From assembly GCF_004103825.1 (NCBI RefSeq), contig NZ_RYFI01000011.1, positions 1-64,000 on the forward strand: a DNA stretch of 64,000 nt, read 5' to 3'. Source of the stretch: Hansschlegelia zhihuaiae (lineage in GTDB: Bacteria; Pseudomonadota; Alphaproteobacteria; Rhizobiales; Methylopilaceae). The position numbers and the translations under genes are program-made. This document shows positions 61,688 to 64,000 of the stretch, piece by piece (the first letter of the stretch is position 1; every line of letters begins with the position of its first letter). The notes below the pieces were generated by a model. The model did no database searches, was not told the DNA's origin, and saw only the letters and a program-made list of their open reading frames with translations.

Positions 61688-62209
61688 ATGCTGCCACCCC
61701 TGCGCCTGCCCCTAGAGAGTCGAGCCGAACTTGTTGAGTGGCTGAACAAGCACGGCTTCACCCGGTTCGTGACCCTCGCGACGAACGACCCCTCTCTATC
61801 GTCCGTGGCTGAAGCCGTTCGGGCCTCGACGCCCGGCGCCGATCGTCTCACGACGCTGGTGCGAAGGTGGGACGCTCACATGAACCGAGCGGTCGTCGGG
61901 CCGAAATGGGCAAAAGGCATCTACCGGTGCGATCGTCTGTTCGCCTGCTACTTCCTAGAGAAGCCGGAGGCAAACCCCCACTGGCATGCGCTGGTGCGGA
62001 TCGATGATCAGAATCCCGCCCGGCGTTCGGCCAAGCTCTCGCGTTTCGACGAACTCGTAGACGTGAAGTGGAAGGAGTTGATCAGCTCGGGATCCACTGA
62101 TGTTCAGCCTATCGCAGACCGCCTCAGGGTCACAGACTATGTTGCGAAGGAGCTAGGAAACCCGCTATCATATGAACGCATGATCGTTGCAGACCAGTTT
62201 AGTCGGTGA
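61688..62209 (+). CDS. HUH-type replication/relaxase-like protein
   Basis: A 173-residue protein with the three motifs of HUH endonucleases: motif 1 FVTLATNDP, motif 2 H98-W-H100 in PHWHALVRID, and motif 3 Y151-VA-K154 in DYVAKELG. HUH enzymes nick DNA and stay covalently bound through the Tyr in rolling-circle replication, conjugation or transposition. Small size suggests a plasmid Rep or an IS200/REP-associated-like enzyme; no origin was identified nearby. Start has no clear ribosome-binding site. Confidence 0.65.
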   Translation: MLPPLRLPLESRAELVEWLNKHGFTRFVTLATNDPSLSSVAEAVRASTPGADRLTTLVRRWDAHMNRAVVGPKWAKGIYRCDRLFACYFLEKPEANPHWHALVRIDDQNPARRSAKLSRFDELVDVKWKELISSGSTDVQPIADRLRVTDYVAKELGNPLSYERMIVADQFSR

Positions 62210-62485
62210 CGTCGCGTCCATGATCAACTGCATCCGACCCGTTTGCTGAGCTACGGGGGCGCGCGACAGATCAGGTTTTTCCGAAGGGGCCATTGTCGCG
62301 GGGACGCCTGCGGCAATGGCAAAGCTCACCCTCAAGAGACCTTCTTCACCAGACATACCCTAGATCGGACATAGAAGCCCACGGGCGGGCGTTGAGAGGG
62401 GGGCGCGTAGCGCGACCCGACGACGAACGACCGCCGCCCGAAGGGCGGAACCCTTTTTACTGACGCTGCGCCGCGGGAGAAGCAG

Positions 62486-62710
62486 GTGACTCTGTTCAAC
62501 ATCGAGGTCTTCGACGCCCTGCTCGACGCGGGCATCTCGGAGGACAAGGCGAAAGCCGTGGCGGTCGCGTTGACGCCCCAGCCGCCCGGCTCGTCACACC
62601 AGCCGATCATCGGCGATTTCGCTGTCTACGACAGCCTGCGCGCTGCGGGCGTTTCCGATGAGAAAGCGAGAGCCTGCGCGATCAGTTGCCCCACGGCCCA
62701 AGGGCGCTGA
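62486..62710 (+). CDS. Small protein with an internally duplicated helical motif
   Basis: A 74-residue protein with GTG start and GGAG site. It contains two copies of one motif: FDALLDAGISEDKAKAVA and YDSLRAAGVSDEKARACA, about 38 residues apart, each resembling the N-terminal part of small coiled-coil mobile-element proteins (DUF1640-like), but without the coiled coil. Function unknown. Confidence 0.55.
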   Translation: MTLFNIEVFDALLDAGISEDKAKAVAVALTPQPPGSSHQPIIGDFAVYDSLRAAGVSDEKARACAISCPTAQGR

Positions 62711-62772
62711 CGTTCGCTCTTACCCTTCTGCCGATGCATTAGAACGCCGGAGCGCGCATCCAGCAAAGGAGT

Positions 62773-62815
62773 GGCGCCCGGCGACTCAGCGGGCGCCGCT
62801 GGTGGCGTTTTCGAC
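62773..62815 (+). terminator. Hairpin after the small duplicated-motif gene
   Basis: An 8-bp stem GGCGCCCG/CGGGCGCC (62773-62780 with 62790-62797), followed 10 bp later by GCGTTTTCG. Weak intrinsic-terminator features on the plus strand, facing the convergent HNH gene. Confidence 0.4.
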
Positions 62816-62878
62816 GTCGAGAGCTACCCATGCAGCTCCGCGCCGCGGCGGCTGCTGGTGACCTTCTGAGCGACCGCC

Positions 62879-63820
62879 TCAATCGGTGAGCGCGAGACCC
62901 GACCATTTCAAGTGCGCGGCGAGAGACTGCGGACTTGGCGTGAGCGCCTGCGCGGCGGGCCTGGTAATCGGCCTGCCGGCGAAATCCGCGTAGGTTGTCC
63001 CCCTCAACGCGTCGGCGATGACCACGAAGCCGTTGGGGTCCACGGCAAGGAGCCCGAGATCGAAGAGATTATGGAGGTCAGCGCGAAGTAGGAGGCCGTT
63101 ACGGGGGTCATTCGACGCGGTGCCGGTGTAACGCGCGATGTGCGCCGCCTCGAGCGCCTCAGGGGCGTCACAGCCGCTGATGGCGCACTTCCCCTCGTAG
63201 GCCTCCAACAGTCTCGCCCGAAAGACCGGCTGTCCCCGGCGTCGGACCACCTCGGCGACGCGTCGTTCGCGTTGGTCGGTCAGCGCGGCCAGATCGAACT
63301 CGTCGACGTCTTCTCCGGCTAGCGCCGTGCGCATCTCCATGGCGCCGCGGTCGCCCTCGTAGCTCGTCAGTTCGAACAAGCCGGCGTCCCAGCCGATCAC
63401 ACTGGCCAGACCAAGCAGGTCATACGCCACCCCAGGCTTGGGCTTGTTCTGGATGAGAACGCCCACGGGCACGCCGTCAGCCATGCATTGCATCAAGCCC
63501 CGGTTCGTTGCTTCTCGATCGCGCTGGCCCGGGTCTGGGTTCTCCTGGAAATAGCGGAACGTCCAAGAACCATCATCATGACGCTCGAGGGGCCGGTCGT
63601 CGTAGGGGCCACCTAACGTCTGGCGCACGGTGAGAGCATAGTCCGGATAGCCCGAGGGCCACTTCGGCTTGTAGATCCCCTTCGCCTTCGTCACGAGGCG
63701 AACACCGAGTTCGGGAAACGCGTTGTCCATCTCCGACCACGAGACGCTTCGGCCCGAATTCGCCGCCAGCCATGTCAGAGCGCCGCGGTGGACGTCACTG
63801 ACATCTAGATGTTCAAGCAT
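62879..63820 (-). CDS. HNH endonuclease with N-terminal recognition-like domain
   Basis: A 313-residue protein; ATG 63820 has AGGGAA upstream (a GTG at 63907 is an alternative). The N-terminal domain (about residues 35-150) has GIYKPKWPSGYPDYALTVRQTL and GSWTFRYFQEN..DPGQRDREATNRGL, with GVLIQNKPKPGVAYDLLGL next, as in SRA-like restriction proteins. The C-terminal HNH nuclease carries CAISGCDAPEALEAAHI (His), NDPRNGLLL (Asn) and DLHNLFD (His). Likely a methylation-dependent restriction enzyme or defence nuclease; the methyl specificity is inferred only. Confidence 0.82.
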   Translation of the reverse strand: MLEHLDVSDVHRGALTWLAANSGRSVSWSEMDNAFPELGVRLVTKAKGIYKPKWPSGYPDYALTVRQTLGGPYDDRPLERHDDGSWTFRYFQENPDPGQRDREATNRGLMQCMADGVPVGVLIQNKPKPGVAYDLLGLASVIGWDAGLFELTSYEGDRGAMEMRTALAGEDVDEFDLAALTDQRERRVAEVVRRRGQPVFRARLLEAYEGKCAISGCDAPEALEAAHIARYTGTASNDPRNGLLLRADLHNLFDLGLLAVDPNGFVVIADALRGTTYADFAGRPITRPAAQALTPSPQSLAAHLKWSGLALTD

Positions 63821-64000
63821 TGCGTTCCCTACAGTTGCCCGACCTGGCACCGTAAGCGGCAAATCACTTAACTCTAGGGGCTCACGTGCTGAACGTGTCC
63901 CTACCACCTAACACGTCGAGCGACCCCACAAGTGTGTCTGGCCTATGTCGCCTGAGGAAGATGAGAATGTAGCCTCAGGTCCAAAACCCGACCGGCCCGC
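63821..64000. other. Upstream region of the HNH gene
   Basis: 180 bp to the window edge. It should hold the promoter of the HNH gene; no gene or repeat can be supported. Confidence 0.5.

Noticed and set aside
62234-62263. A stretch resembling a tRNA 5' half on the minus strand (GTAGCTCAGC)
   Set aside because: No acceptor, anticodon or T-arm partner can be folded nearby; at most a remnant.

Overview
The window is a chromosomal segment of a GC-rich alphaproteobacterium. Gene content points to the order Hyphomicrobiales (Rhizobiales): a MucR/Ros regulator without a full zinc site, a DUF6456 protein, DUF1491, DUF2336, DUF5330 next to sufE, a DivJ-like kinase coupled to a peptidoglycan-binding protein, and a MutA/MutB/MeaB methylmalonyl-CoA mutase set. 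The genus cannot be fixed from this sequence alone.

Positions 1-42.9 kb look like ordinary core chromosome. In order: the end of a ferredoxin-NADP reductase; a class A penicillin-binding protein with two DUF1214/DUF1254 membrane proteins; a lipoprotein pair; a DUF2336 protein; a sensor kinase translationally coupled to a peptidoglycan-binding protein; sufE; mucR; oligopeptidase B; a large Pro/Ala-rich membrane-anchored protein; sodB; folP; a HerA-like ATPase; a VapBC toxin-antitoxin pair; an M20 peptidase; an outer-membrane barrel protein; a 2-haloacid dehalogenase; the methylmalonyl-CoA mutase genes and meaB; a diguanylate cyclase; a divergent MarR / double-DUF1428 pair sharing a palindrome; dxs; an extensin-like protein; a class III aminotransferase; a DUF898-M48-DUF1499 cluster; and an MBL-fold hydrolase.

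At 42.92 kb a tRNA-Gln(UUG) marks the start of an accessory region. Directly behind it, between two imperfect 21-bp direct repeats (43001 and 47681), lies a low-GC insert with only two genes. One encodes a 1280-residue Rad50/SMC-like ATPase with a CPLC zinc-hook-like motif that ends in two tandem LexA/S24-like domains, the second with an intact Ser-Lys dyad. The other encodes a serine recombinase. This is the best candidate for an undescribed system, possibly one-gene anti-phage defence or DNA-damage control.

From 47.7 to 50.6 kb is a graveyard of metal(loid)-resistance genes: an MFS transporter with a stop and two frameshifts, an N-terminally truncated arsH, the last part of a CadA/ZntA-type P-ATPase and an internally deleted MerR regulator. 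It is followed by an intact czc-type heavy-metal efflux operon (50.7-60.3 kb): CzcC, CzcB with a long His/Asp repeat region, CzcA, a CDF transporter, several small exported proteins and a Crp/Fnr regulator, then a DUF411 metal-binding protein. The last 2.7 kb hold a ribbon-helix-helix-like small protein, an HUH-type replication or relaxase-like protein, a small protein with an internal duplication and an HNH endonuclease, which looks like the edge of another mobile element.
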